Source: Panopea generosa
Taxonomy: Eukaryota; Mollusca; Bivalvia; Adapedonta; Hiatellidae
Assembly (NCBI GenBank): GCA_029582155.1
Contig: CM055907.1
Coordinates: forward strand, 11,197,874-11,261,873
Reading direction: 5' to 3'
Length of the DNA stretch: 64,000 nt
Below the pieces are notes generated by a model, which had not been told where the DNA came from, did no database searches, and was given only the letters and a program-made list of their open reading frames with translations. Position numbers and translations under genes: made by a program. Shown here piece after piece: positions 36,060 through 47,310 of the stretch (the first letter of the stretch is position 1; every line of letters starts with the position of its first letter).

Positions 36060-37862
36060 AAATGACACTAAATATTCTTGTGGAAGAATGATGGTTCTTA
36101 ATGGGAGACAATCTGCTAGTTACTTATGGGCGGATGATGGTTCTACTTTATGGGAGACAATCTGCATTTTACTTGTGGAAGAATGATGGTTCTACTTTAT
36201 GGGAGACAATCTGCTAGTTACTTATGGACGGATGGTGGTTCTACTTTATGGGAGACAATCTGCTAGTTACTTATGGATGGATGATGGTTCTACTGTATGG
36301 GAGACAAGCTGCTAGTTACTAATGGATGGAAGATGGTTCTACTGTATGGGAAACAATCTGCTAGTTACTTATGGACGGATGATGGTTCTACTTTATGGGA
36401 GACAATCTGTTCGTAATTTATGGACGGATGATGGTTCTACTTTATGGGAGACAATCTGTTCGTAATTTATGGACGGATGATGGTTCTACTTTATGGGAGA
36501 CAATCTGTTCGTAATTTATGGACGGATGATGGTTCTACTTTATGGGAGACAATCTGTAAGTTACTTATGGACGGATGATGGTTCTACTTTATGGGAGACA
36601 ATCTGCTTGTTACTTATGGACGGATGATGGTTCTACTCTATAGGAGACAATCTGCTAGTTACTTATGGACGGATGATGGTTCTACTTTATGGGCGACAAT
36701 CTGCTAGTTACTTATGGATGGATAATTGTTCTACTGTATGGGAGACAATCTGTAAGTTACTTATGGACGGATGATGGTTCTACTTTATGGGAGACAATCT
36801 GCTTGTTACTTATGGGCGGATGGTGGTTCTACTGTATGGGAGACAATCTGTTCGTAATTTATGGAGGGATGATGGTTCTACTGTATGGGAGACAATCTGC
36901 TAGTTACTTATGGACGGATAGTGGTTCTAATGTATGGGAGACAATCTGTAAGTTACTTATGGACGGATGATGGTTCTACTTTATGGGAGACAATCTGCTA
37001 GTTACTTATGGGCGGATGGTGGTTCTACTGTATGGGAGACAATCTGTTCGTAATTTATGGAGGGATGATGGTTCTACTGTATGGGAGACAATCTGCTAGT
37101 TACTTATGGACGGATGATGGTTCTACTTTATGGGAGACAATCCGCTAGTTACTTATGGACGGGTGATGGTTCTACTTTATGGGAAACAATCTGCTTGTTA
37201 CTTATGGACGGATGATGGTTCTACTGTATGGGAGACAATCTGTAAGTTACTTATGGACGGATGATGGTTCTACTTTATGGGAGACAATCCGCTAGTTACT
37301 TATGGACGGGTGATGGTTCTACTTTATGGGAGACAATCTGCTTGTTACTTATGGACGGATGATGGTTCTACTGTATGGGAGACAATCTGCTAGTTACTTA
37401 TGGACGGATGATGGTTCTTCTGTATGGGAGACAATCTGTAAGTTACTTATGGACGGATGATGGTTCTACTTTATGGGAGACAATCTGCTAGTTACCTATG
37501 GACGGATGATGGTTCTACTGTATGGGAGACAATCTGCTAGTTACTTATGGACGGATGATGGTTCTACTGTATGGGAGACAATCTGTAAGTTACTTATGGA
37601 CGGATGATGGTTCTACTTTATGGGAGACAATCTGCTAGTTACTTATGGGCGGATGGTGGTTCTACTGTATGGGAGACAATCTGTTCGTAATTTATGGAGG
37701 GATGATGGTTCTACTTTATGGGAGACAATCTGCTAGTTACTTATAGACGGATGATGGTTCTACTTTATGGGAGACAATCTGCTAGTTACTTATGGATGGA
37801 TGATGGTTCTACTGTATGGGAGACAATCTGCTAGTTACTTATGGACGGATGATGGTTCTACT
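36060..37862 (+). repeat. 49-bp satellite array
   Basis: About 36 units with period 49, containing TTATGGGAGACAATCTG, then TAGTTACTTATGGACGG, then ATGGTTCTAC. Variants recur at 196 bp (4 units; GGGCGG at 36814 and 37010) and 637 bp (13 units; 37647), which indicates multi-unit duplication. The unit matches the body of the tRNA-Leu-like SINE seen at 8468 and 13895 (ACTTTATG-GAGA ... TACTT ... GGTGGTTCTACT). The right copy of the segmental duplication has only one such unit, at 51309-51345. Confidence 0.95.
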
Positions 37863-37901
37863 GAGATTCGTGTTTTTGGATTTGTGAGAAAGACGGTGGT
37901 T

Positions 37902-38098
37902 AAAGTGGGGCGGTAGTTTAAGCGGGACAGTAGTGTAATGGATAGTGTTTGTCGCTCACGCCAGGAGTTGGGGGTTCAAATTCACAATCAACCCATTGCC
38001 TCTCATAAAACAATACTCAGTACTGGTTCTACCAGGAAGCGGACACGAGAGCTCTGAGCTTTCATCGCAGTCGAGCTAAATTATATTAGTATAAACTA
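37902..38098 (+). mobile_element. tRNA-derived SINE, family 1, left-copy-specific insertion
   Basis: Flanked by AAGACGGTGGTT and AAGACGGTTGTT (37890-37901, 38099-38110), a 12-bp target-site duplication with one change. The right segmental copy has only one such site (AAAGACTGTGGTT at 62069). A-box TAGTGTAATGG, B-box GGTTCAAATTC, usual tail. Confidence 0.85.
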
Positions 38099-38110
38099 AA
38101 GACGGTTGTT

Positions 38111-39941
38111 GTATTGTCCTCCTGCATCAATACAACTGAATAAATCACAATTATATAACCTGTCATGTGTTGAAAACAACATGGAGAGCCATTAAAAACA
38201 TAAAATCTGATGGATAACTTTCAGTATTATTAATAAAATGCACTCATTCATTCATTCATCTGTTCATTCATTAATTCATTTATCATTCATTCATTGAAGA
38301 AGACAAACAGCATTTGTTTATAAATGTATTTGATAAAAAATGTCATACACAATTTTGTATAGCTGCACAACAATACCACACAAAAATACAAAAAAACATT
38401 TACCGTGGGTGAGAATTTAATTTAAAGTCGGCCATCAGGAATTTTTATCTCAGTGAAATCTTTATCTATTAAATACATATTATAGATCTAGCTGACTAAG
38501 ATCAGGGCCATGTAAAGAATTTATTTTGAATAGGATTTGCATTGGTTTTTAACGTTTGCAATAAATATTAAGGTTTCAATATGTTTTTAATGCTTAAAAA
38601 CTTGTAGACAGAAGATCATATTAATTTATGTTTGAAAACGGGTGTTTGTACAAAAAATGTTATGTTTTAAGCTTATGTTTATTTTACATCGATTGAGAAA
38701 AAGGTTATTACAACTTAGACCAAGGACTTATATAGAGAAGGAAAAGCAACTAATTGAGATGCTATGAAGGTTTGCGTATTCATACAAAATCTTGTGAAAT
38801 CTCGTTTTGAAATATCCTTTCATTTATTTCAGAAATGCAAATCAAAATTCTTTCTTTTCGCAATGGAATTATATACAAAACCAGACAATTTCAAGCAAAT
38901 TGTGTTTAAAATTGTTGAAATACTTATGATTACAAATTTTATACACTGCAACTAAAAAATCAAGTTAAGTACTTAAAATTTTACTTTAAACTGCAATATT
39001 TGAAATTTTAGATCGTATTTAATATATGTCTAAAATATTATAAAACATCCAAGGTTACGTAAGGTTACATGCATGGAAGAGAATTCATTTGCCTGTATAA
39101 CTGGAATGATCATTTGCAAAGTTATAAGTTATTCGCATACTATTTAATCAGCATTTAGTCAGAAGGTGCAAGTTTCCGATCCCTCTATGTAAGTACTTAC
39201 TAAGACAGATCACATGGTGACTATACTAAAAAACATTGCAAAATGTTAAGGTGGTTTTCTGTTATAACTCTTCTGTAGATTGTGTCTGTCCATAATTGTT
39301 TACTTTCAAACAACTTTTTAAGTAAAACCACTGTGGAATTTGACCATCCCTACATTACGGTCTTCCAAGTTTGTTTATTCGATGGCCCATGTATCAAAAT
39401 GTGTCCAAACTTGGATGAATTTTGTCTTCTCTGAATCCTTTGTACTAGTAGTATATGACGATTAGATTTAACAATTAATAAAGAGCACTAGTTCACCGGA
39501 AGATTGCGACTCCTATACTGATTTTATCCTAGGGACCAGGGACCGGTTTCTCCACACTTCTCAAGATACGATTTACGTCTTATCAAAATTCTAAATGTCA
39601 CTAAATGATAACTTGGATTACTACACATTAAGCAATGACCTATATTATATGTTATATAAGATACTACATAAAATGAAGAAAGAATTGAACTCTGAATACG
39701 TTTTTACTTATTGATAAAGAATAACACAAGATGAAAAAAAGAACAGTATTTAACAAAATAAGTGGAGAAAATCTCATGCTGAGATGTTTAGTAAACTGGG
39801 GCACGGCTTTGAGTTGTTACACTTTTTTAATGACTCTGAGAAGTTTGAAAAACAACACACTGTGATAGGTGGAGTAATGTGCCCTTTGACTGATATAAGC
39901 TAATTATTGTACATAACTAGTGTTCACGCCTCTCAGTAAAA
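38111..39941. other. Spacer between satellite and Mab-21 gene
   Basis: No gene recognised. Matched, with indels, by 62100-63449 in the right copy. This is the 3' flank of the Mab-21 gene. Confidence 0.6.
38225..38300 (+). repeat. (TTCA)n-type microsatellite, conserved in both segmental copies
   Basis: ATTCATTCATTCAT with interruptions. The counterpart is at 62238-62288, also after a shared ATAACCTGTCATGTGTTGAA block. Confidence 0.8.
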
Positions 39942-42293
39942 CTAGGGAAGAGCATGGTTTTGTACTAATTGCCACATTAAGCGAGCAATATGCCATTTTG
40001 CAGCGTTATTACGCGATCGTATCTCCAGTGATTGTCGGTAACATTCAAACGCATCAACAATCAAGTCCTCAAGCTCCATACACATGCCCAATAAGTTCAA
40101 GCTGGTTTCCCGGTGATGGAAAAGAACAATATCGTGAGTGGAAAAGTTGTATAGATTATCAAGAGCTCCTTTCTGTTCATTTTCTTTCCCCATCTCTCTG
40201 TACGTCATGTACTGCAAATAAAACAAGTACAGTAGAGAGTCCACCACGGCCCAGTCCATCCATACATCATTCTCGTCTCTGTGTTTTACGTCATCGGCAG
40301 TAGATCTGAACATCTCGTACCGTAATTCAGGTGGAACACAGGACATCTCATTACGGAGGAATCGTACACAGAATGCTGTATACCTGGTGCATGGGTCATG
40401 TCGAGATATCTTTTCAGTGAACGATTTTAAACCTTTGTTTTCATGTAGAGAACACCCACACACGGTCATGTTGTAGAACTTATCGTATCTTTGTTCTATC
40501 TCGCGTAAAACACGTTCTGCGTTATTTAAATCTCCTCTGCAATATAATGCAGACGCAAGTTTAAGCCTACTAGAAGACACGTCAGAGTCGATCCCGCAGG
40601 CGAAATAGAATAGCGCCTGCCATGGTATACACTTTTCTTGTGATAAACTCGCCGAGGCCATCAGTGATCCAAGGGTTGTATACAGGAATGGCAGGAATTG
40701 ACTAACGGCTTCTTTTTGTAAGGTGTCTCGTCCTTGTGTAAGATACGGCAATAATTTACGGATCAATGTACGCATGTCATTAATGTGCGAATTAACATTA
40801 TCCGCAGAGGTCGCTATCATCGCATGCTGTATAGCTTTACTCATCTTCTTCGATTCTCCTATGGCAGCATCCGCAACTGACCAAGAATCAGAACTAATAG
40901 CATCTGTTGATGGATGGACATTGTTACATTTCTGTGTCAGTCTATGTCCAATATTATCGATTTTAATTTCAAATAAAGCACGGCCATTACTGAGGAAAAT
41001 TTTGTTCACTATTTTCAAATCCATCGATGTCTGTATATTATGACTTATCCTCTTAGATTCTTCCATGAATTTTTTGGCAACTGAAATACTAATGTCATAT
41101 GTTGATGGATAGAATTTGTTACATTTCAGTGTCAGTTTATGTCCAATATTATCGATGTTAATTTCAAGTAAAAATCGTCCATTACTGAGGAAAATTGTGT
41201 TCACTATTTTAATCAACGAATATATTTTACTTTGATCTAATTTTCCTGCAAACAGATTTTCACCTGGAATCATGTACTGAGGGCAATAGTTCCCTTTTAT
41301 GTATTGTAGTAACTTATACAGGCAATACAATACGCAAGTCAATAAGTTTCTGTCTTGCCAAAATGCATTACTTGTATTTTCTATACACCAAAACAGTACT
41401 GTTTTACAATGAAAACTAGATATACTTTCTTGAAGGTATTTTTGAGGCCTAATGAATGTTTTGACGATCATTTTCAGTACAATGTAACACCTGACCTGTG
41501 TAATGTTTAAACTATACATCAAATATCGTTCCGCCAGCGAAGGCGATATTCTCCATTCTAGATATTCGTCTTCACTCAGCCGATGACCGACTGGGACGAG
41601 GAAACATCCGCTTTCTTCAGCCATGCGTAATGTTGATTGAGATGGCCATTGATGATACCTATGTCTTAATAGCCAAGGACGAGCAGCACGTGGCCATAAT
41701 TTATACCGATATGCAAGTACCTTATCTGTAGCCCGGCATCCGAAAGTAGCTTCCATAGTATGGGCTGGCCCATTCCTGTTTTCGCTCAATACAGTCGCTT
41801 TTAATGGACCACGTATAACTATTTGTTCATGAACGGTGTGAAAGTACGTATTTGGCAGCAATAATCGACGACTAGATAAATCACACACAGCGGGTTCTGG
41901 CCAATCTTCCGCTGGTAATGGTACGTCACTTCTTACTATCTGTAACCTGCAGTAGCTGGGTGCCGTAGTCTCGTCCTGTATCATCAGCATGGTATGTTTA
42001 CCACGACACCATTCTGACCAGTCTTGTATTACGTTCATGGCATTATCACAGTATACTTGATCCTCATCAGAATTAAGACCTGAAGTTGTAGTGCCTTCAG
42101 ACTGGCTACCAAAATAATAAAATGTGTGTTTAGGGAAAGGTTTGGTGTTTTCTAATACAACAGTGTGTAACTTTTCCATTCTCAATGCCGTTTGTTTTCT
42201 AACCTGAACCGTTTGTTGATTCACTCCTATATCGTCGAAGACTTGAGAAAGATGTTGGGATATGACTGGGAAATACTCTGGGTCGGTAAACAT
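39942..42293 (-). CDS. Mab-21 domain protein, cGAS-like receptor family candidate, with TPR-like C-terminus
   Basis: Single open frame of 783 codons. Residues 59-82 carry a nucleotidyltransferase signature: F-G-S at 61-63, then S-D-E-D at 75-78 (D76 and D78 as possible metal ligands). D190, in TDKVLAY, is a candidate third acidic residue. The Mab-21 fold follows (W200-P201, GCFLVPVG 229-236, EWRIS 246-250, LAERYL 253-258, YIVLKMIVK 270-278, WQDRNLLTCVL 312-322, NLF 346-348). Residues 362-423 and 427-494 are two copies of a ~65-residue block. Roughly 545-783 are helical and TPR-like (FECYRQSLEIR near the end). Bivalves have many proteins of this layout; some Mab-21/cGAS relatives make cyclic dinucleotides, others are not enzymes. 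An acceptor (TTCTTCCAG, AG at 42322-42321) suggests a spliced leader exon upstream. Family assignment is firm; enzymatic activity is inference. Confidence 0.88.
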   Translation of the reverse strand: MFTDPEYFPVISQHLSQVFDDIGVNQQTVQVRKQTALRMEKLHTVVLENTKPFPKHTFYYFGSQSEGTTTSGLNSDEDQVYCDNAMNVIQDWSEWCRGKHTMLMIQDETTAPSYCRLQIVRSDVPLPAEDWPEPAVCDLSSRRLLLPNTYFHTVHEQIVIRGPLKATVLSENRNGPAHTMEATFGCRATDKVLAYRYKLWPRAARPWLLRHRYHQWPSQSTLRMAEESGCFLVPVGHRLSEDEYLEWRISPSLAERYLMYSLNITQVRCYIVLKMIVKTFIRPQKYLQESISSFHCKTVLFWCIENTSNAFWQDRNLLTCVLYCLYKLLQYIKGNYCPQYMIPGENLFAGKLDQSKIYSLIKIVNTIFLSNGRFLLEINIDNIGHKLTLKCNKFYPSTYDISISVAKKFMEESKRISHNIQTSMDLKIVNKIFLSNGRALFEIKIDNIGHRLTQKCNNVHPSTDAISSDSWSVADAAIGESKKMSKAIQHAMIATSADNVNSHINDMRTLIRKLLPYLTQGRDTLQKEAVSQFLPFLYTTLGSLMASASLSQEKCIPWQALFYFACGIDSDVSSSRLKLASALYCRGDLNNAERVLREIEQRYDKFYNMTVCGCSLHENKGLKSFTEKISRHDPCTRYTAFCVRFLRNEMSCVPPELRYEMFRSTADDVKHRDENDVWMDWAVVDSLLYLFYLQYMTYREMGKENEQKGALDNLYNFSTHDIVLFHHRETSLNLLGMCMELEDLIVDAFECYRQSLEIRSRNNAAKWHIARLMWQLVQNHALP

Positions 42294-42616
42294 TGTGGGA
42301 ACTTGTGTGTCTGCCTCAGACTGGAAGAAATAATATAATTACACTGGTTATGATAATAGCCTACGTACGTTTTTATAATATATATAAAAAAGGCTCACAA
42401 TACATTTATTTATATATATTCATTATTATAGATTATGAATGCTTTTATCCTAAATTCATCCCAAACTATTTTGTGACAAAAACAATGCTTTAAAATATGC
42501 TGATAGCCGTCCGTTTAGGTGTCTGTCATTTTCAGTAAATTTCGTCTTCATTACAAGTATTTTAAAAGCTATTCTGTGAACGAAAAACAATTTAGCGGAA
42601 TCGAATGTTTCGTATT

Positions 42617-43130
42617 TACTGAACGGAACAGCTTACCTGCCACCTGACATTTTATGTAAAAATATCAAGGCAATTTTCTCGAAATTTGGACTTGAATAAG
42701 AAAGAACACTGTTGTGTAGATTTAACACACATTTGTCTGTTTATATCGTGTACAAATTTGTCTGTTTATATCGTGTACACATTTGTCTGTTTATATCGTG
42801 CACACATTTGTCTGTTTATATCGTGCACACATTTGTCTGTTTATATCGTGTACACATTTGTCTGTTTATATCGTGCACACATTTGTCTGTTTATATCGTG
42901 CACACATTTGTCTGTTTATATCGTGTACACATTTGTCTGTTTATATCGTGTACACATTTGTCTGTTTATATCGTGTACACATTTGTCTGTTTATATCGTG
43001 CACACATTTGTCTGTTTATATCGTGTACACATTTGTCTGTTTATATCGTGTACACATTTTGATAATGCTGCTCAATATTTAGACGAAGATATTAGACATG
43101 CAAATGGCGGGTTAGCTGTTCCGTTCAGTA
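42617..43130. mobile_element. Possible non-autonomous element: inverted repeats around the 25-bp array
   Basis: TACTGAACGGAACAGCT followed by TACCTGCCA at 42617-42642 is repeated inverted at 43105-43130 (TGGCGGGTTAGCTGTTCCG... to TTCAGTA). Imperfect ~26-bp terminal repeats thus enclose the minisatellite. No coding sequence and no clear target-site duplication were recognised, so the class is unknown. Confidence 0.5.
42720..43058 (+). repeat. 25-bp minisatellite, about 13 units, open in all three plus frames
   Basis: The unit is ACACATTTGTCTGTTTATAT followed by CGTGT or CGTGC. The only common variation is T/C before ACAC. Because 25 leaves remainder 1 on division by 3, every plus-strand frame reads the same three peptide phases and none has a stop. 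The resulting open frames are not taken as genes. Confidence 0.95.
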
Positions 43131-44102
43131 TATATCGCTTTATCACACAGTAAGGAGTGAGGGAATGAAGAGGTCAAGCTATCGGCGCAAACGATATCGA
43201 ATACATTTGACCATCTATCATTTCTAATGAAGGAGATTTCTGCACATAAGCAAAGTTAATATCGTGTAGGTGGTCAATGTGTTTGTATTATCTGCAGAGA
43301 ACAATGTCTAGGTAATCCAACGTATTGCACGGATTTTGAATAGTTCTTCCCATTGCACAGCTATGAATAAAAGTTTGTGCCTGTGTTTCAAAGAAACATA
43401 ACTATCTTTGAAAGCTGAACTATTATTCTTAAAGGTCACGATAGACATAAATGTAGCACGGTTTTAAGGTTTTGTTCACATTACACAGCTATGGACAAAC
43501 ATTTGGGATAGCTACGGACCAAGTTTGTATTCTCGAGACCAAAACGTGTTCTTCACATAGCAGGAAATAAAGAATCAAGTCAAAACCTTAACATAGTGTA
43601 AGGTATGTTATTTTTCAGCCATAGAGGTCATGAATATGATACAATTAAAGAGATATAAACAAATGGTGAATAAAACGACTCCTTCAAAAGTTCCAAGCTC
43701 TTTTATAGCATAACACACTGCAATGTTTCTAATATCATTTGAGCCTTGTGAGGACATAAGTACATTGAATTTATTCCATTTTGGTAGAGTATACTACTTT
43801 TTGTATGAATGTCTGTCGCAGAGAAAGATAATTCGCACAAACAAGAACAAAGAAAGTTGACAACAAAAATAATATTCTGATCCAGTGTCAGTGATATTAA
43901 CACAATGAATTATGAGGTCATCGTTTCTATTGTAGTAAAAATGTACAATTAAATATCCCTGTGCTAGTTCTCGGGCTCTAGTGAAGGGAATCGGTTGATT
44001 TTTTCACAATCGATTATCGTTTACAACCGTTTGATTCAACCGATTGACAATTGGATAATTGACCAATAAAGGTTTTAGTGCTAAAGAGCCATTAACTTTG
44101 CA

Positions 44103-44103
44103 T

Positions 44104-44139
<36 letters not shown>

Positions 44140-44145
44140 GAGAGA
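44103..44145 (+). repeat. (GA)n microsatellite
   Basis: About 21 GA units with one interruption (GACAGA). Confidence 0.95.
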
Positions 44146-44490
44146 TCAAATGAAAGCCTTTTCTTTATATCTATGAAATGTGTGCGATTCCAATATGTAA
44201 TTATTTCATTTACTTCACATTAGTAAATAAAAACATTTAGAGAGAACATTATAAAGAGGGAGACAGAGCTATATGGAAATCACATATGTAGGCTGAAATA
44301 GCTTGAGTACCCCATGTATACCTGGTAATCTAACATAAATTATCTGACAGTAAGAAAATAACAGAACATGTCTCTGTGCGGCAACAATCAATTTCTAACA
44401 AACATAATCGATTTTCGCCAACTTCAACTCAAACATACCTATTATCGATAGTCTGATACAATCGGAACACCACTCAGTTTTCCCCGCAAT

Positions 44491-44668
44491 CGGGACGGTA
44501 GTTTAATGGAGTGTTGACCGCTCGCACCAGGGTTGCGGATTCACTCCCAGTCTAAACCAGGTGACCTCTCAAAAACAACATTAACTGCTAATTCTACCTG
44601 GGAAACTCGACATCGATTCACATGATCGTTGAGCTTTCTTCGTTGTCGAGCTAAAATAAAAAAAAATC
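44491..44668 (+). mobile_element. tRNA-derived SINE, family 1
   Basis: Head CGGGACGGTAGTTTAATGGA, B-box-like GGATTCACTCCC, then GCTAATTCTACCTGGGAA and GTCGAGCTAAAATAAA with a short A-rich end. Confidence 0.75.
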
Positions 44669-45496
44669 AAATAAAATTCAGGTATTTTTACCAGGAAGAG
44701 AAATGCATATGTTGTTTTATAACAGCAAGCTAACTTCCTGAGTAATGATTCAATGTTACTTTCGTATTGTCATATTAATAAATTGTCTTAGTTTTACAGT
44801 ACTCACATTAATTAGATGCTTCATTTATTCATGACGTCATATTGCTGAAAACTTCGCAAATCGCCTCTGTAAAATAAAGAGAATTCTAACAAGTAAACAC
44901 CAAGTATTCGTTATAACCTATATTTAGACCTTTGTAATATAGCAACCAGGTAATGTGGAAACCCCAAGCAAGATAATGACTGCCCTTATCAGTTAATACT
45001 AAATAACGACAGTAAAAAAAATAACTTTAAACATGAATTGATAGTCTCCCTTTATAATAGCATATTATATTCAACCAGGGCGCCTCTTTCACCTGTAAAA
45101 TTAGACGGTGTCGAGGTAAATATTTAACCTCGGATTACATGTGGAACAAATTTAAGTTTTCAAAACTTGTAAGTATATAAATATTTATATTATAATCAAT
45201 ATTTTGGCGAAGTTTTAAGTAGTTTATTAAATCTTAAAAACATGTTATGACGGTGTGTAATACTGGCACCGATGTTTAAACATGACCAAACGCAAACCAC
45301 TTATTTAATGTATATACTTATAGGAGAGAAACGACCGGTCATATTCACCTGCGTCTGTAATTAATTACTTGATTAGCAGTTTGTATAACCGAGGTGTCTA
45401 AATGGTCTTGCTACTTCACTGTAATATACTTTACGTATATTATGTTGTCATCTTTTCATAACGTATAGTAATTGGGTTATCTGTGTATTATGTTGT

Positions 45497-45912
45497 TTTT
45501 CTGAAATTGTGTACATTATGCTGTTGTCTTTGTATGATATATTATGTTGTTATCTTTTTAATATATATATTATGTTGTTATCTTTTTAATATATCTATTA
45601 TGTTGTTATCTTTAATATATATATTATGTTGTTATCTTTAATATATATATTATGTTGTTATCTTTAATATATATATTATGTTGTTATCATTAATTATGTA
45701 TAATATGTTGTTATCTTTCATTACACATATTATATTGTTCTCTTTTCTTATTCTTATATGTTGTTATATTTTATAATATATATTATACTGTTGTCTTTTT
45801 ATTTGTATTATGTTGTTATCTTTTTAATATTTGTATTATGTTGTTATCTTTTTAATATTTATATTATGTTGTTATCTTTTTAATATTTATATTATGTTGT
45901 TATCTTTTTATT
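45497..45912 (+). repeat. AT-rich minisatellite
   Basis: Some 14 irregular units of TTATGTTGTTATCTTTTTAA plus TATATA, 22-28 bp long. Nothing else is recognisable here. Confidence 0.85.
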
Positions 45913-46979
45913 TCGAACATTCTGTCTTAAAAAATCGTTAGTACATACCATCTCCGGGAAACAACTAGCTATTTGATAGTATATTGTAGGTATTCGTGAG
46001 TATAGTTTTCTTTTTCTCATCGTTATTAAAGAGAGTATATCAATAAAAACATGTCTTAAAAATTAATTTATTTTTGAAATGGATATAAAAACATATTATC
46101 TTCATAAAATCCGAAAAGTTTGGAATGTTGAAACCATTAAAATGACAAAATCAATATTTAAATTAGAGTGGTAATCCAGATTCTAAAGATGACAGCTCTT
46201 CAATGGCGGATCTATCCTTTAAAAGCCCGGAGTACGCCTCCTCCTAGATTTTATTAAAAATCACTTTATTTCTACCGAAAAATATGTGTGCCCTTTCATG
46301 TTTTGTGTTATGCCTCCTCGATCCGCCCCTGCACTTAACTACTGCTTGTCGACCTTCATGTCGTCATTCGGATTTTTGTTAGATGTATTAATTTTTATTA
46401 CGTGTAAACCTGTAAATCTGTTCTAATCTGACATAGGCGTGTAGCCCAAGTTAGGAAATCCCTTTTCAATACATAAGTGTGGCATCTACTTTCAATAATT
46501 GAAGTCTGACACTCAATTTAACAATGTGTTGTTAGTCTACAGTTTATACATCATAATAAGTGCAAAGTATTTTGATATTGACAATACATTAAGATTGACT
46601 CTCATCATTGTTTGTTAGGCTGGGTAAATATTTGCAATTTTTAAGTTATACAGTATTTACCCGGGAGTTGGCAGAACTTAAAGCCTATTTATTCATAGTT
46701 TTAAAATTATCTCTCATACACATGTTTAACCTGCCGGATGGTTAATGATTTGCCGCGAGACATTTATAATTAACTCGTTTACATTAAACTGTGGAACTTG
46801 ATTTGAATTTTACTGTTTTGCACGTCTGTAAATGTATATATGTATGTTACCTTAATGTTTGATAGCCATTGAGCCGTTGGCCCCGGTTTCACTAAACATA
46901 TCATTTTGATATTTCCCTCAACGATGTTTTAAATGCTGAAACTTCCCCTATATTGATTATGTTGCACGTTTTGTTTTAG

Positions 46980-47310
46980 CAATAAGAGGTGTACCGGCAG
47001 TAATTGTGTGTTTGATTAATTTGATCAATTGATCAACATGACGACGAGTGGCTTGTAAGACCCAGCACTTCAAAGGTCAATGTCACATATTCAGTTTGTT
47101 TAATATTTCATGTCTGGTCTGTAACTTTGTCTTACATGGAGAGATTTTAAAATAGCTTGATCCAAATGATCAACATGTCGTGGTGATGTGTCACCTGCAT
47201 TTACCTGTAGAAATACCCAGACCCTTACATCAGATGTCAAAGTCACTGTTACACAAATGTCAAGTTCACACTTTAATGCAAAAAACATGAAATTGCATGT
47301 TGAGTCTGAA
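46980..47310 (-). repeat. Dispersed repeat, molluscan type
   Basis: On the minus strand: GTGACTTTGACATCTGATGT, GGGTATTTCTACAGGTAAAT, ATGTTGATCATTTGGATCAA, TTTTAAAATCTCTCCATGTA and TGACATTGACCTTTGAAGTG. It has the alternating GTCAAGGTCA-like style of molluscan interspersed repeats and no intact frame. Confidence 0.45.

Larger units (their letters stand above)
31711..40507. repeat. Segmental duplication, left copy
   Basis: This stretch is similar in the same order and orientation to 47425-64000. Shared landmarks: intron 6 end and exons 7-9 of CSN6, its 3' region, a SINE nest, a satellite, a TTCA-type microsatellite (~38225 and ~62240) and the 3' end of a Mab-21 gene. The visible right limit is set by the window edge in the other copy. 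The left border lies next to the 3' end of the SINE at 31533-31700. The offset of about 15.7 kb fits a tandem duplication of 31711-47424. Confidence 0.9.

Noticed and set aside
35746..36970. Open frames of 146 and 93 codons
   Set aside because: Built from SINE remains and the 49-bp satellite. The repeated peptide reflects the DNA repeat.
39920..41043. Plus-strand open frames of 127 and 106 codons
   Set aside because: They are antisense to the long Mab-21 coding sequence and show no independent support.
42720..43058. CRISPR-like array
   Set aside because: Units are contiguous with no spacers, and the setting is a eukaryotic genome.
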